Below are positions 1 to 8,907 of a stretch of 64,000 bases of DNA, in pieces. The notes beneath the pieces were generated by a model. That model was given only the letters and a program-made list of their open reading frames with translations. It made no database searches and was not told the origin of the DNA. The stretch comes from an uncultured Ruminococcus sp. Lineage in GTDB: Bacteria > Bacillota > Clostridia > Oscillospirales > Ruminococcaceae. The translations under genes were made by a program, and so were the position numbers. The stretch spans positions 468,104-532,103 of the forward strand of contig NZ_CAMYUE010000002.1 in assembly GCF_947301925.1 (NCBI RefSeq), written 5' to 3'. Numbering within the stretch: position 1 is the first letter of the stretch; the number at the start of each line of letters is the position of its first letter.

Positions 1-135
1 GTTGTCAATATAAAATGCCGATTTCGGAATACACCTCTTAAATCCCTATAAAATTCATTCTAAACCGGAATTTTTTAATAATCTTATTTATACCACATTC
101 CATATTTCCTGCAAAGGATTATTTTAGAAAGCAAC

Positions 136-169
136 AAAAAAAACTCACGGTTTCGATGAACTGTGAGTT
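136..169 (-). terminator. Rho-independent terminator
   Basis: Read on the minus strand, an 11-bp imperfect stem (arms AACTCACAGTT and AACCGTGAGTT, about 6-nt loop) runs straight into eight T residues. It lies about 70 bases downstream of the small minus-strand gene at 239-361 and is the natural end of that transcript. Confidence 0.75.
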
Positions 170-238
170 ATTGATAGATAATGTTCATAAGAATAATGAA
201 AAATCATTTTTTCTTGTTTTGAGTAATCAGTGTATTCT

Positions 239-361
239 TTATTTCTTTAAGATAAAATATGGTTTAGCGCTCCATTCCTCTTTTCCGACAGTTCCTTTGT
301 CGAAGAATCCTCGAATATATATCAATTCAAAATACCATTTAGGTGTTTTATTCTTAGCCAT
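239..361 (-). CDS. Small 40-aa hypothetical protein
   Basis: A short minus-strand frame starting MAKNKTPKWYFELIYIRG and ending in Lys-Lys-stop. GAGGAG lies about 12 bases before the ATG, a little far but usable, and a strong minus-strand terminator follows. The protein is basic, with a Trp-Tyr-Phe cluster at residues 9-11 and a Gly-Lys-Glu-Glu-Trp stretch near 26-30. That resembles the short SHOCT-like helices often found beside recombinases, but this is only a resemblance. Its job is unknown. The main support is start, ribosome site and terminator together, since length alone proves nothing. Confidence 0.45.
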   Translation of the reverse strand: MAKNKTPKWYFELIYIRGFFDKGTVGKEEWSAKPYFILKK

Positions 362-536
362 ATCTATCACGCTTCTCCTCAAAAAAATAATATAAAATAT
401 AAAATTGTATAATATTTGATTTTTGATATCATAAGAATTAAGGACAAAAAGTCCGGAGCATTCAAATATGTTTTATCATTATTTGATGCTGCTTGTGGCC
501 ACGAGCAAGAAATACAATTATATGGAGGAATATCAT

Positions 537-668
537 ATGAAAGAATTCATCCCACGCGTTAAAGAAAGCCTTTTACTTTCTCCTGACGGAACCATTAACG
601 CACATATTGATATCGATGAAGACAGTATAGGGGTATGCAGTAACTCAGTTGAAGTTTGTCTGTACTAG
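537..668 (+). CDS. 43-aa ORF fused to a recombination scar
   Basis: The ATG at 537 has a GGAGG 9-10 bases upstream, so translation probably starts here rather than at the in-frame ATG at 468, which has no ribosome site. The product begins MKEFIPRVKESLLLSPDGT and becomes acidic (IDIDEDS near 27-33). It runs out just inside the truncated integrase, in another frame. I do not recognise it. The likely reading is the intact 5' end of some gene whose 3' part was lost when the integrase fragment was joined at about 640-655. It could also be a genuine small protein. Confidence 0.3.
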   Translation: MKEFIPRVKESLLLSPDGTINAHIDIDEDSIGVCSNSVEVCLY

Positions 669-1582
669 AATCAGCAAAGAAGATAGCAACTGCATTTGAT
701 AGGCAGGTTGAAAAGCTCTTTGAGATTCACTCAGAGACCACAGGCCTGTCATCAAAAACTATTCTTCATTATCACAGGCTCATAAGTTCAATACTTGCAC
801 AAGCTACACGCGACAGGCTCGTTCCTTTCAATATAGCAGATCACAACTACATGAAAGCTCCGAAACTTGAGCATTCAGAAGCTGCGTTCCTTGATGAAGA
901 ACAGGCAAGACATGTTTTAGAACTGCTCAATGACGAACCGCTCAAATGGAAAGTAGCTATGTACCTGCTTATATTCAGCGGTATGCGTCGTGATGAGCTT
1001 CTTGGTCTTGAATGGAAAGATATCGACTTCGAGAAACGAATCATACATATCAAGAGAACCAGTCAATACGTTCAGCACATGGGCATTATTACCAAATCAC
1101 CTAAGAACGCCACTTCATACCGTACCGTTAAGCTTCCGGAGTTTGTATTTGATCTTCTTCGTGAGTATCAGGCTTACTGGAACAAGCTCCGTAATGATAT
1201 GCTTGATCGCTGGGAACACTTCATCACAATTACGCTTGCAGACGAAAGTACACAGACCATCAGGAATGACAGACTATTCATAAAGGATGATACTACACCT
1301 ATGAACCCCGACAGTCTGACTGACTGGACAAGTAATTTTGTAAAACGTAATAAGCTGCCCCATTTTACTCCTCATTCGCTCAGACACACACACGCTACTC
1401 TTCTCATTGCTGAAGGAGTATCTATACCCACTGTTTCAAAACGTCTTGGACATTCTTCTATAACTACAACGAGCAAGATATATGTCCATGCAATACAGTC
1501 AGCTGATGAAGTAGCCTCAGATGTGATAGACGGGAAGCTTAATCCCATTCATCACGGCGATGATAAGGAAGAGGCAAAGTAA
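656..1582 (+). pseudogene. 5'-truncated tyrosine recombinase (phage/Tn916-type integrase)
   Basis: The 308 residues carry most of a tyrosine recombinase: a core-binding helix region (about 1-85), then the catalytic domain with the first Arg in SGMRRDELLGL (about residues 104-114), HSLRHTH (His-x-x-Arg), LGHSSITTT, and the nucleophile Tyr in KIYVH. The arm-binding and first core-binding residues normally before this are absent. The only start in frame is a TTG without a ribosome site, and a TGA lies two codons upstream, so the 5' end is missing. Full-length members have roughly 370-400 residues. It probably marks an older integration event. The catalytic residues are intact, so expression from an outside promoter cannot be excluded, but I read it as a remnant. 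Confidence 0.75.
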
Positions 1583-1586
1583 CAAG

Positions 1587-1622
1587 AAGATCCTTCTCCA
1601 CAATGGGGAAGGATCTTTTTTC
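1587..1622 (+). terminator. Rho-independent terminator of the integrase
   Basis: AAGATCCTTCTCC pairs with GGGGAAGGATCTT (13 bp, one G-T wobble) across a short loop and is followed by T residues, starting 5 bases after the integrase stop codon. Confidence 0.85.
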
Positions 1623-1688
1623 GAGAATTAGGAAGTATATCTAATTTATAATACGGAGCTTCCATTATCTTTTCAATATCCATAAATT

Positions 1689-2141
1689 CTATTCCTTCTT
1701 CAATGCAAGGTAAGACTCAAGTTCTTCATCGGTGAGTCTTAGGTATTGTGTTATCGTTTCTCCGTCATTGACAACAAGTCTTCCGCCAATATACGTATAC
1801 GGGAATCCACTGGCCTTTTCTGTATCATTAATCAGATAAAAATTCTGTTTGTCAAAAGTATACTCTGTTATCTCTCCATCGAGCTCAAAGAAAGCTGTGC
1901 CATCATCTTTCAAAACAAGGTAGCCCTTTTTCATTATATCGAGTGATTCTTTCATTTCTTCAAATGTCTCGCCGGTTTTAGAGATCCCGATCCGTTTATA
2001 ATATCCGACAGATTCCTTATCCTGTGAGATATATTCAGTCTGACTAGTCGTTTCGGAGTTGCTATTGTCTGACTTATCATTGTTATTGCATCCGGATAAT
2101 AAACAGGAGAGAAGCGCCATTATTATGGCAGCGTATATCAT
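1689..2141 (-). CDS. Putative lipoprotein (5' end rearranged)
   Basis: The chosen start gives a short hydrophobic signal ending in the lipobox Leu-Leu-Ser-Gly-Cys, with the lipidated Cys at residue 18. A low-complexity Asn/Ser/Asp/Thr linker (about 20-45) follows, then a roughly 100-residue globular domain rich in beta-strand-like sequence. It would be anchored to the outer face of the membrane. Neither the chosen ATG nor the in-frame ATG seven codons later has a ribosome site, and the usual positively charged start of a signal peptide is missing. A foreign gene tail lies head-on immediately upstream, so the true 5' end has probably been lost. Function unknown; the lipoprotein call rests on the lipobox. 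Confidence 0.55.
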   Translation of the reverse strand: MIYAAIIMALLSCLLSGCNNNDKSDNSNSETTSQTEYISQDKESVGYYKRIGISKTGETFEEMKESLDIMKKGYLVLKDDGTAFFELDGEITEYTFDKQNFYLINDTEKASGFPYTYIGGRLVVNDGETITQYLRLTDEELESYLALKKE

Positions 2142-2308
2142 CGGTTTTGCTAGGAATAAGAAATAATGCCGTAAAGGAATATGTAAATGATTGGATTGTG
2201 CAAATTGAAGATATAACCCCATATGTCAAAGAACTTAATCTATCAAGAAGAAAGGGAATTGATATAACACCTTTTCTTCCAAATGAACAGGTTTATCCTT
2301 TGCTATAA
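2141..2308 (+). pseudogene. C-terminal tail of an unidentified gene
   Basis: An open plus-strand frame without a start codon reads as ordinary protein sequence (for example RNNAVKEYVNDWIVQIED, later Arg-Arg-Lys-Gly-Ile-Asp-Ile) and stops at 2306-2308. A strong hairpin follows 17 bases later, as at a gene end. The 5' part is gone and the frame meets the start of the lipoprotein gene on the other strand. I do not recognise the family. Confidence 0.35.
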
Positions 2309-2325
2309 CTTTTAAGAAACCGCAT

Positions 2326-2358
2326 ATAAGAAAAGCCCCTTCGTGGGGCTTTTCTTAT
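2326..2358. terminator. Strong hairpin, probable terminator
   Basis: A perfect 14-bp stem (ATAAGAAAAGCCCC and its complement) with loop TTCGT. The T-rich half of the stem supplies the terminating tract. It sits 17 bases after the gene tail ending at 2308. Confidence 0.65.
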
Positions 2359-2678
2359 AGCTATCTATTTTCATAACAACAAACCTCGTTTTCGTTAACC
2401 TCGGTTAACAAAATCCGCAATATTCTTCAAAAACTCTAAAAAACACTCAGTGATTCTCAGCGATATTTCGAGGTAAAATAAACGCGTTGCTGCACGGTTG
2501 CTGCAATCGGATAAAAAAGGGCATAAAAATAAGCACTTCCGAATACTCGAAAGTGCCGATATTACGTTGTAAGTTCATCTCTTAAAAGATGACACCTGAA
2601 AAACAGCTATTTTTCGGACTTTGTCAAAACAATCATATCATAAAAATATATGTAACTGTTTTTTACTTTGTAGATTCA
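2359..2678. other. Gene-free stretch
   Basis: No convincing gene, tRNA or promoter was found. It holds the palindrome at 2394-2409 and an imperfect hairpin near 2534-2560 (GCACTTCC / GAAAGTGC). It ends in a plus-strand terminator although no plus-strand gene is present. A minus-strand frame at about 2399-2510 is open but has no start. Confidence 0.4.
2394..2409. repeat. Inverted repeat GTTAACC-TC-GGTTAAC
   Basis: A perfect 7-bp palindrome with a 2-base centre in an AT-rich gene-free stretch. The size fits a dimeric repressor or recombination-protein site, but no associated promoter was recognised. Confidence 0.3.
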
Positions 2679-2715
2679 GCTCCATGTGTATGGCACATGG
2701 AGCTTTTTTTATTTT
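2679..2715 (+). terminator. Rho-independent terminator
   Basis: GCTCCATGTG / CACATGGAGC, a perfect 10-bp stem with loop TATGG, followed by seven T residues on the plus strand. It meets the end of the minus-strand STAND gene; the T tract overlaps that gene's stop codon region. Confidence 0.8.
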
Positions 2716-5700
2716 TCCAATGACGTATTCTCTATTTGATCATCTATAGTAATATCACCATCACCAATCTGCTTGGATACAAAATCTCGGAATGTTGTAA
2801 TATTTGGATCAAGGATTATTGTCCTTTTAGAAATAGTAAAATTGCCAGCTGCAGAAATGATTGAATAATGCATTCTGCAAAGATCAGAATATATTAATTC
2901 AATTTTGCTTGGATTGAATTGATAATTGTAATATAGAGATATATATTCCAAATCATCATATATACTGTAAAAATTATCAATATCCCAAATATCAGCGGAA
3001 AATCTATTAGAAACATCCATAAAAATAGAAAACCAGTCATCTAAAGTTAAATCTGGATACAGGGCACTAATAATGGCTGTGTTGCCATTAAATCTAAAAC
3101 CATACTTATTTCGACTATGAAGATAAGGAAGCACAATATTATCTTTAAATATGATTTTTTCTTTATCACAAAGAATGTCGATAATATTAAGAATAAGCCT
3201 ACACGAGCTCGAACCTAAATCATTTAAAATTGAATTGATCTCCATTTCGATTTCATGATTATAACCAGATTGCTTTATTCTCTCTAGTAGATCACCATAG
3301 TTCTCATCATTATTAGTAGTTATTGTATATTCCGAAGATGTAGTATCATTTGGCGAACAGTTTCCATATGATATAAGTGTTTCCTTGAGGGAAGGATTTT
3401 TTATCATAGATATTATTGTATTATTATAGCTATATAAAGCCTCGGCATCACTTCTGTATCGAATGCTGCTACTTTCTATCATGTAGTTTATCCAAGCATT
3501 TACTAATCTATATAATTGTATCAATTCTTCATCTGTGTGGAACAATGATTCTGCATGGCGAAACAAAGCTGAAATGAGTGTTTTACGCCAGAATAAAAAT
3601 TCTTCAGGATAGTTTTTAATTTCGAATAAAGCGTCTACGTACTTATATCCAAGTTTTATTGCAACATCAAATAATTCATCTTCTATATGAATACGGTTGT
3701 CACCCATTTTATTTGCATAATCTGAAATTGTAAGTAGTTCCATTCCATGTAAACTTAGTTTTGAATCGTTTAATGGCAAGAACTGATAGCAATCTAGTAG
3801 ACCATGAAGTGAATAATCCTTATGACCAACATACCCTAATATCCTAGACTGTATTCTTGTAGATATTACTTGAGAAAGCGTTAATTCGCCGAACTGATTT
3901 AGTATGTTAATAATATTGTTTCCTACACTTTCTATGACGTCGTATTCCATTTTCCAAAGAATACCATTGATACCACACCAATGTTCTTCAATTTGAAGAA
4001 ATAAATCTTTTCTTTTAGAAATGTAATACAAATATGCTAATTCTTTATAATAGTGCGGTTTTGATCCTATAAAAATCTCTATAACGTCTTCACATAGTCT
4101 AGAAGTTAAAGAAAACTCAGTATTATCAATGAAAAATTGTAAAAACACTTTTTTGATATAAGGAAGAACTTCAAACGCACCAAAATCATTGCATGAGCCG
4201 GTACCATGATGGCTTAAAAATCCAAACAGATTATATGTCATCGCAACCATTTCGTCATAAGAAAGTTTTTTGCCATAAAACATAGAGAAAATCTTCATAG
4301 TCAGATCTTTAAAAATATGTGCAGGTTCAAATCCACGCTTCCCTTTTGAAACATGTTTATCATTTAAAGTCGCATCATATAATGCATCCCAGTCTATGTC
4401 ATTCTCAATATTAAATAGGCAGAACATAGCTTCAAAATAAAAGATTACACCGTGTGCTTTATAATCTAATGAAGGAATAGAAGGTAAGCTGAGTATTAAT
4501 TCGCTAATCTTATTTTGTAATCGTTTATCTATGATTCCTTGTAAAATCATATGAAAGCACAATTCAGTCAATAATTGAACTGATATTTCCGATGAATCGC
4601 ACAGTTTTTCTGAGAGCAATTCTATCGAATCTTTATTTATATCTCTTTCAACTATTGTTTTAGAAATATAATTATACAGATCCAAATCATAGTAAGTTTT
4701 GAAAGATAGTGTAACTGTTATATCTTCTTTTTTAGTAAAACCAACGCTTGCTTCTAACCAGCCTGTAATAAATGAAGCGTAGAATTTATAATCCGAAATT
4801 TTATCCACAAGATTAGGTGCATAACATCTGATGATATATCCCATTTTCTGGCTATTGCTTTCATCTAATTCATTGATTAAGGCGATTAAATCTTGCTCAT
4901 CATAATCTCCAAAATACTCCTTATATAACCTTGAACTACGTACTGATTCCTTTGCCAACAATAGTAAGTATACATCATTGATTATTAATTCCACATGATT
5001 TTTAAAGTCAAGTGTATATTTCTCAGACTGAGTTAAATGGCAAGGCATTTTATTCTCAATAAATTGTTCTTCTTTTTCATAGTATTGAACACACGAAATT
5101 AGCTGTGAAATTGAAGTTGCTACCATGTTGAGAGGATGTATATAATCTAGTTTATGTGGAGAATTTATTAAATCCGTAACAGAGCTAAACTGTTCTAATA
5201 ATTTATCTATTGAAATACTGTAATAGACAGATTTAATGATATAATCCGGATTGAAAAACTCAAAAAGTTTGTCAATCGATTGTGTATCAATCATCAGATT
5301 AAAAACCAAGTCGTATTTATACTCATCTAACGAGCTGTTTTTTAAAACTGCATTGACGATTGAATCGACGATTATTGAATAATTACGGTTTTCTCGTATT
5401 TTGTCTCTTAAATACAGCCTAAAGTCATTGTGTAATGGCGCATATCCGTAATTATCTTTATTAATTAGTGGATATAACTCGTTCAAAATAAATTCGACAT
5501 TAAGTTTAGGAATTTCCAAAATGGTGGCAAGACAATCTGCTTGATGTTTAATTGATGAAAATGCGAATATTGTTTCGATGCGCAATAAATTTAGTTCATC
5601 TATCGATTTGATTGAGCTGATAATCCATTCATAGTACTTCGTAATATATTCATTTAAGCCGCAGAGTGTTAATCTTGAAATAATACTATCGAAGTCAATA

Positions 5701-7181
5701 GGGGGAGTCATTTTTTTAATTTCATATATAGCAAAAATTACATTTAATGCATTATTTCCTACAACTGAGATTATTGATGATGATAATGTGTCCAGATCAA
5801 CATTTTCAATTTCTATATTCTCATATTCTATCAATTGACGAATATCTTGTTCTTTAAGTCCGGGTAGACTTTTACAAACTGCATTCTCGTCACTGACAAG
5901 TCGATTGATATCTTCATTATCTATAGATTGGCCGACTAGTACAAACTTAACATCACCATGAATAGTATCAGGCTGTGGAATTTGTGATAGGAATGTTTCT
6001 TTTTTATCAGATGCCCTTGCAGCATGATCAATTCCATCGATAAAAATATAACACGTCCTTCCAAGTTTTTCCGAATAGATTGGTAAATAATCCAGAACAA
6101 TTGAACGAAGATCTTTAACCTGTAGATGATCATATATTAACGGGAATTTTAATTCAGAAAGGATATTTAGCTCTTCAAATTTCTTTTTAATTTGACTGAG
6201 TATACTAATCCACAAAACTCTACCACTATAATACCCATCATCATCAGTAAAGCATGGAGAGTCTTTGTCCACTGGTAAATAGGTGTAATACCTAAAATCA
6301 ACAATTGAATCTTGCTCTTGAGCAAGGTAACTAACAAAATTCGTCTTTCCAGTTCCTGGATCACCTTTAAGATATATTATTTTTTTATCAGTATTCTGCA
6401 AATACGCTCTAAAGCTATTAGCAAAATCTATTCTCGATGAAAATATAGGCTTCTCTGGACATAGCTCGTGTTTAGGAATCGTACAACTTGGATTACCTAA
6501 CAAACTATATATATCTTCTCTATATATTTCTTCTTTTTCTCTTCGAGAGGTTGCCCATGTTTCTAATCTAGAAAACAGTCTTTCTCTTCCAACCCGAATA
6601 ATATCCTCTCTATCAGTTCCTAAAATAGTCATCAGAATATCATTAATAATAATATCCAATCCAGCTAAATCACTTTCATTTTTAAATTCAAGTATTTTTA
6701 TAAACTCTTGTGTGTCTTTTTCAGATAATGCAATAGTATCCTTGAACCATTTTATGGTGGTCGCTTCTTTTTTGTTTCCTTTGTATAAATGATCCTTTTT
6801 TAGAGCAGGAAGAGTTGTTGTTATAAATGTTAATATCGAACATTTTCCACCTTTTTCCATTGTTCCTAATTCTTTGTTAGTCATGACACATATTTCATCT
6901 ATTCTGTACTTAGTCTTCGTGTCATGCCATTCCTTTGCCCATTTCTTAATTTCAGGCTCTAAAAATGAAAATGTCAGGTTATTATCCTTATCAGTGTGCT
7001 TTACTTGAATGTTTTTCATTCGACCATCAGTATATTTGACAACAACATCATCAAGCGATTGAAATGCAGATGACTGAAGTGTTACGCTTTCAACTGAATA
7101 ATCGCTCATCATTTTCAGGCATTCTATTAATCCAATTTTCCATTCATACCAATATGGGGTTCCTATTCCATAATCTGGCAT
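2709..7181 (-). CDS. Avs-like STAND NTPase with N-terminal PD-(D/E)xK-type nuclease
   Basis: A 1490-aa protein with three parts. Residues 1-200 look like a DUF4297/Cap4-type nuclease: an early Glu (20), paired Asp 44-45 and Gln59-Val60-Lys61, the order expected of PD-(D/E)xK enzymes. Residues about 250-600 form a P-loop STAND/NACHT ATPase, with Walker A GDPGTGKT at 273-280 and Walker B YIFIDGID at 378-385. The remaining 900 residues are helical and repeat-like, as in sensor domains. Size and order match Avs antiphage proteins, in which binding of a phage protein to the C-terminal sensor drives assembly and DNA degradation. It overlaps the upstream 219-aa gene by 19 bases, so the two are co-translated. 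The Avs assignment is by architecture; the trigger is unknown. Confidence 0.75.
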   Translation of the reverse strand: MPDYGIGTPYWYEWKIGLIECLKMMSDYSVESVTLQSSAFQSLDDVVVKYTDGRMKNIQVKHTDKDNNLTFSFLEPEIKKWAKEWHDTKTKYRIDEICVMTNKELGTMEKGGKCSILTFITTTLPALKKDHLYKGNKKEATTIKWFKDTIALSEKDTQEFIKILEFKNESDLAGLDIIINDILMTILGTDREDIIRVGRERLFSRLETWATSRREKEEIYREDIYSLLGNPSCTIPKHELCPEKPIFSSRIDFANSFRAYLQNTDKKIIYLKGDPGTGKTNFVSYLAQEQDSIVDFRYYTYLPVDKDSPCFTDDDGYYSGRVLWISILSQIKKKFEELNILSELKFPLIYDHLQVKDLRSIVLDYLPIYSEKLGRTCYIFIDGIDHAARASDKKETFLSQIPQPDTIHGDVKFVLVGQSIDNEDINRLVSDENAVCKSLPGLKEQDIRQLIEYENIEIENVDLDTLSSSIISVVGNNALNVIFAIYEIKKMTPPIDFDSIISRLTLCGLNEYITKYYEWIISSIKSIDELNLLRIETIFAFSSIKHQADCLATILEIPKLNVEFILNELYPLINKDNYGYAPLHNDFRLYLRDKIRENRNYSIIVDSIVNAVLKNSSLDEYKYDLVFNLMIDTQSIDKLFEFFNPDYIIKSVYYSISIDKLLEQFSSVTDLINSPHKLDYIHPLNMVATSISQLISCVQYYEKEEQFIENKMPCHLTQSEKYTLDFKNHVELIINDVYLLLLAKESVRSSRLYKEYFGDYDEQDLIALINELDESNSQKMGYIIRCYAPNLVDKISDYKFYASFITGWLEASVGFTKKEDITVTLSFKTYYDLDLYNYISKTIVERDINKDSIELLSEKLCDSSEISVQLLTELCFHMILQGIIDKRLQNKISELILSLPSIPSLDYKAHGVIFYFEAMFCLFNIENDIDWDALYDATLNDKHVSKGKRGFEPAHIFKDLTMKIFSMFYGKKLSYDEMVAMTYNLFGFLSHHGTGSCNDFGAFEVLPYIKKVFLQFFIDNTEFSLTSRLCEDVIEIFIGSKPHYYKELAYLYYISKRKDLFLQIEEHWCGINGILWKMEYDVIESVGNNIINILNQFGELTLSQVISTRIQSRILGYVGHKDYSLHGLLDCYQFLPLNDSKLSLHGMELLTISDYANKMGDNRIHIEDELFDVAIKLGYKYVDALFEIKNYPEEFLFWRKTLISALFRHAESLFHTDEELIQLYRLVNAWINYMIESSSIRYRSDAEALYSYNNTIISMIKNPSLKETLISYGNCSPNDTTSSEYTITTNNDENYGDLLERIKQSGYNHEIEMEINSILNDLGSSSCRLILNIIDILCDKEKIIFKDNIVLPYLHSRNKYGFRFNGNTAIISALYPDLTLDDWFSIFMDVSNRFSADIWDIDNFYSIYDDLEYISLYYNYQFNPSKIELIYSDLCRMHYSIISAAGNFTISKRTIILDPNITTFRDFVSKQIGDGDITIDDQIENTSLEK

Positions 7182-7822
7182 ACTACTTCCTCCATCTTTT
7201 CATATGTTAGTTGGCTGATGTTAAATGCATACTTTCTAATATCAAATTCATTAAAATTAAGATGATATCCCTTTATTAATGCATTGATAACATATTTGAA
7301 TTCAATCACATAGTCTTTAGAGATATAATCATACGGAAATAATCCATTTAGTCTTTGGGCGAAGATATAGAGCTCGGGAACGGTGATAGGATAATATATA
7401 CTCTTTCTATTTATTATAAATCTGTTCAGCAGTACTGTATTAGATATAATTTGTTTGCATACAAGAGCAAATGGCTCTACCTCATCTATTGTTTTATTTT
7501 CATCATTAAACCACAGATAGATAAAGGAATAGGATAGAGTAACTTTTGGTAAATCGGTAATATTGTATTCTTCCATCTCCTGTATGAAAGTTGGCAATAA
7601 TCCTAATAATACAATTTCTGGAATGATGACTATATCGAATTGAATATCAATTTGAAGAATCCGAAAGCGGTGTGTGTCTATACAATAGTAACCACATATT
7701 AAATAGTATTTCTCGATTATAGGTATTGAATCGCGCGAAAAGCATACTAATCCATTACATTCTTCTTGATTATCTAGTATATCTCTATACGTTTTGGTTT
7801 GGGTATCGAATACTTTTATCAT
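7163..7822 (-). CDS. Hypothetical 219-aa partner of the STAND nuclease
   Basis: This is the first gene of a two-gene unit. The ATG follows GGAG by 7 bases, with a candidate promoter immediately upstream. The protein is rich in Ile, Tyr and Phe with few charged stretches. It has no transmembrane segment, P-loop or catalytic motif that I can name. Its 19-base overlap with the STAND gene makes translational coupling and a functional partnership likely. Possible roles are immunity or regulatory subunit, or a middle component as in other multi-gene ATPase defence systems. Known Avs genes usually act alone, which makes this partner notable. Function not assigned. Confidence 0.6.
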   Translation of the reverse strand: MIKVFDTQTKTYRDILDNQEECNGLVCFSRDSIPIIEKYYLICGYYCIDTHRFRILQIDIQFDIVIIPEIVLLGLLPTFIQEMEEYNITDLPKVTLSYSFIYLWFNDENKTIDEVEPFALVCKQIISNTVLLNRFIINRKSIYYPITVPELYIFAQRLNGLFPYDYISKDYVIEFKYVINALIKGYHLNFNEFDIRKYAFNISQLTYEKMEEVVCQIME

Positions 7823-7836
7823 AAACTGACTCCATA

Positions 7837-7866
7837 TTTATAGCAAATACTCTATTTATTTATCAA
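7837..7866 (-). promoter_or_regulatory. Promoter of the STAND pair
   Basis: Minus strand TTGATA, 18 bases, TATAAA, ending 15 bases before the start codon at 7822. It lies across the last codons of the gene remnant at 7856-7954. Confidence 0.55.
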
Positions 7867-7954
7867 GCATCTCATTCACACAGGTTTCGGGTGCACATTG
7901 AGACGGTGCAGAACCATCAGGATAGTTCTGAAGCAATCTCTTCGCATTCTGATA
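7856..7954 (-). pseudogene. Short coding remnant
   Basis: A start-less minus-strand frame reads YQNAKRLLQNYPDGSAP, continues with two Cys residues, and ends Asn-Glu-Met-Leu-Asp-Lys-stop. Composition is protein-like and the stop coincides with the promoter of the next unit. Possibly the end of a gene removed when the STAND pair arrived. Too short to identify. Confidence 0.3.
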
Positions 7955-7969
7955 CTATAATCATCTTAT

Positions 7970-8881
7970 TCAGAACAGATCCAACATGCTGTTGAGATAG
8001 ATTTCTTCACGAACAGTAAGCTGGTATTCCGGCTTTGTGAGATAATATATCAGAAATTCGAAATTGACAGCACTTCCGAGTCCTCTGCCTTCTATTTTAA
8101 AATTAGAAAAACCGAGCGGCAGATATGTATTGATGATGTCATCTGTACTGATAAATCCGGGATTCTTCATTGCCTTTGAAAAACGGTATCCGTCTTTGGC
8201 ATCAGGTGCAGTACAGATATGCTCGGGACAGTTTTCTCCCAGATTTTTCCGGCTTACATTTTCATAGCAGGCTTTTCTGTCTTTACAGTAAAACGAGCAA
8301 CATTCATTGCACAGAAATTCGACTTTATCTTTCTGGACCTGTGAGAGTGTATCAAGTTTATCGTATAGCTTATTCAGCCTGAAATCAGGAATAACATATT
8401 TAAAATCACTCCGGTCTATTTCCTTTAAAAACTGATTGAAATCAGTCTGAACCTTTGTAGTCGATGAAACGAAATAAAGATCAGGATAATTATTTTTAAT
8501 ATGTTCAAGCAGAAGATCCGAGTGGATTATCACACCGTTCTGCACACCTTTGCTTTCTGCGAAAAGCTCACACAATGCATTACATTTCCTGTCGGTGAGA
8601 TGTTCAGGTTTTAAAAGCGAATTGCTGAAAGTGAGCCTTGAAGAAATACCGAATTCATTCATAAGTGCGAGTACATCTTCAGCTTTACATTCGCCGAATC
8701 CGGCACGTCCGCCACCCCAGATACAGTCGGCCGGAGCACCATATACAGATGCTATTTCGCACCAGTTGTAGAAATATTCCCGATGCTCACGGTACAGCGG
8801 CAGAAACATACTATACAGGTCATAGAACTCAAACAGACCAGGAAGATGAAAATAAGCTTTATTTTTTGCAGTGTTTTCCAT
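7970..8881 (-). CDS. U32-peptidase-like, Cys-rich protein
   Basis: The 303-residue protein has a Gly-rich segment WGGGRAGFGE at 55-64 and a Cys cluster at 191, 194, 195, 199, 205, 218 and 223. A C-terminal FSNFKIEGRGL at 258-268 resembles the Phe-Lys-Ile-Glu-Gly-Arg signature of U32/UbiU-type TIM-barrel proteins, several of which bind a 4Fe-4S cluster and modify RNA or quinone precursors. I therefore expect a cytosolic Fe-S barrel protein, not a classical protease. It sits 26 bases downstream of the SUFU-domain gene in the same direction. Substrate unknown. The family call rests mainly on the C-terminal motif and the cysteines. Confidence 0.55.
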   Translation of the reverse strand: MENTAKNKAYFHLPGLFEFYDLYSMFLPLYREHREYFYNWCEIASVYGAPADCIWGGGRAGFGECKAEDVLALMNEFGISSRLTFSNSLLKPEHLTDRKCNALCELFAESKGVQNGVIIHSDLLLEHIKNNYPDLYFVSSTTKVQTDFNQFLKEIDRSDFKYVIPDFRLNKLYDKLDTLSQVQKDKVEFLCNECCSFYCKDRKACYENVSRKNLGENCPEHICTAPDAKDGYRFSKAMKNPGFISTDDIINTYLPLGFSNFKIEGRGLGSAVNFEFLIYYLTKPEYQLTVREEIYLNSMLDLF

Positions 8882-8907
8882 ATGTGATCATACCATTTTC
8901 TTTAATT

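Noticed and set aside
156-395. 79-codon plus-strand frame
   Set aside because: It is antisense to the small minus-strand gene at 239-361, which has start, ribosome site and terminator.
468-536. Upstream start for the 43-aa ORF
   Set aside because: No ribosome site at 468, whereas ATG 537 has GGAGG.
2399-2510. Open minus-strand frame in the gap before the STAND gene
   Set aside because: No start codon or ribosome site, and the plus-strand terminator points the other way; too little to call a gene remnant.
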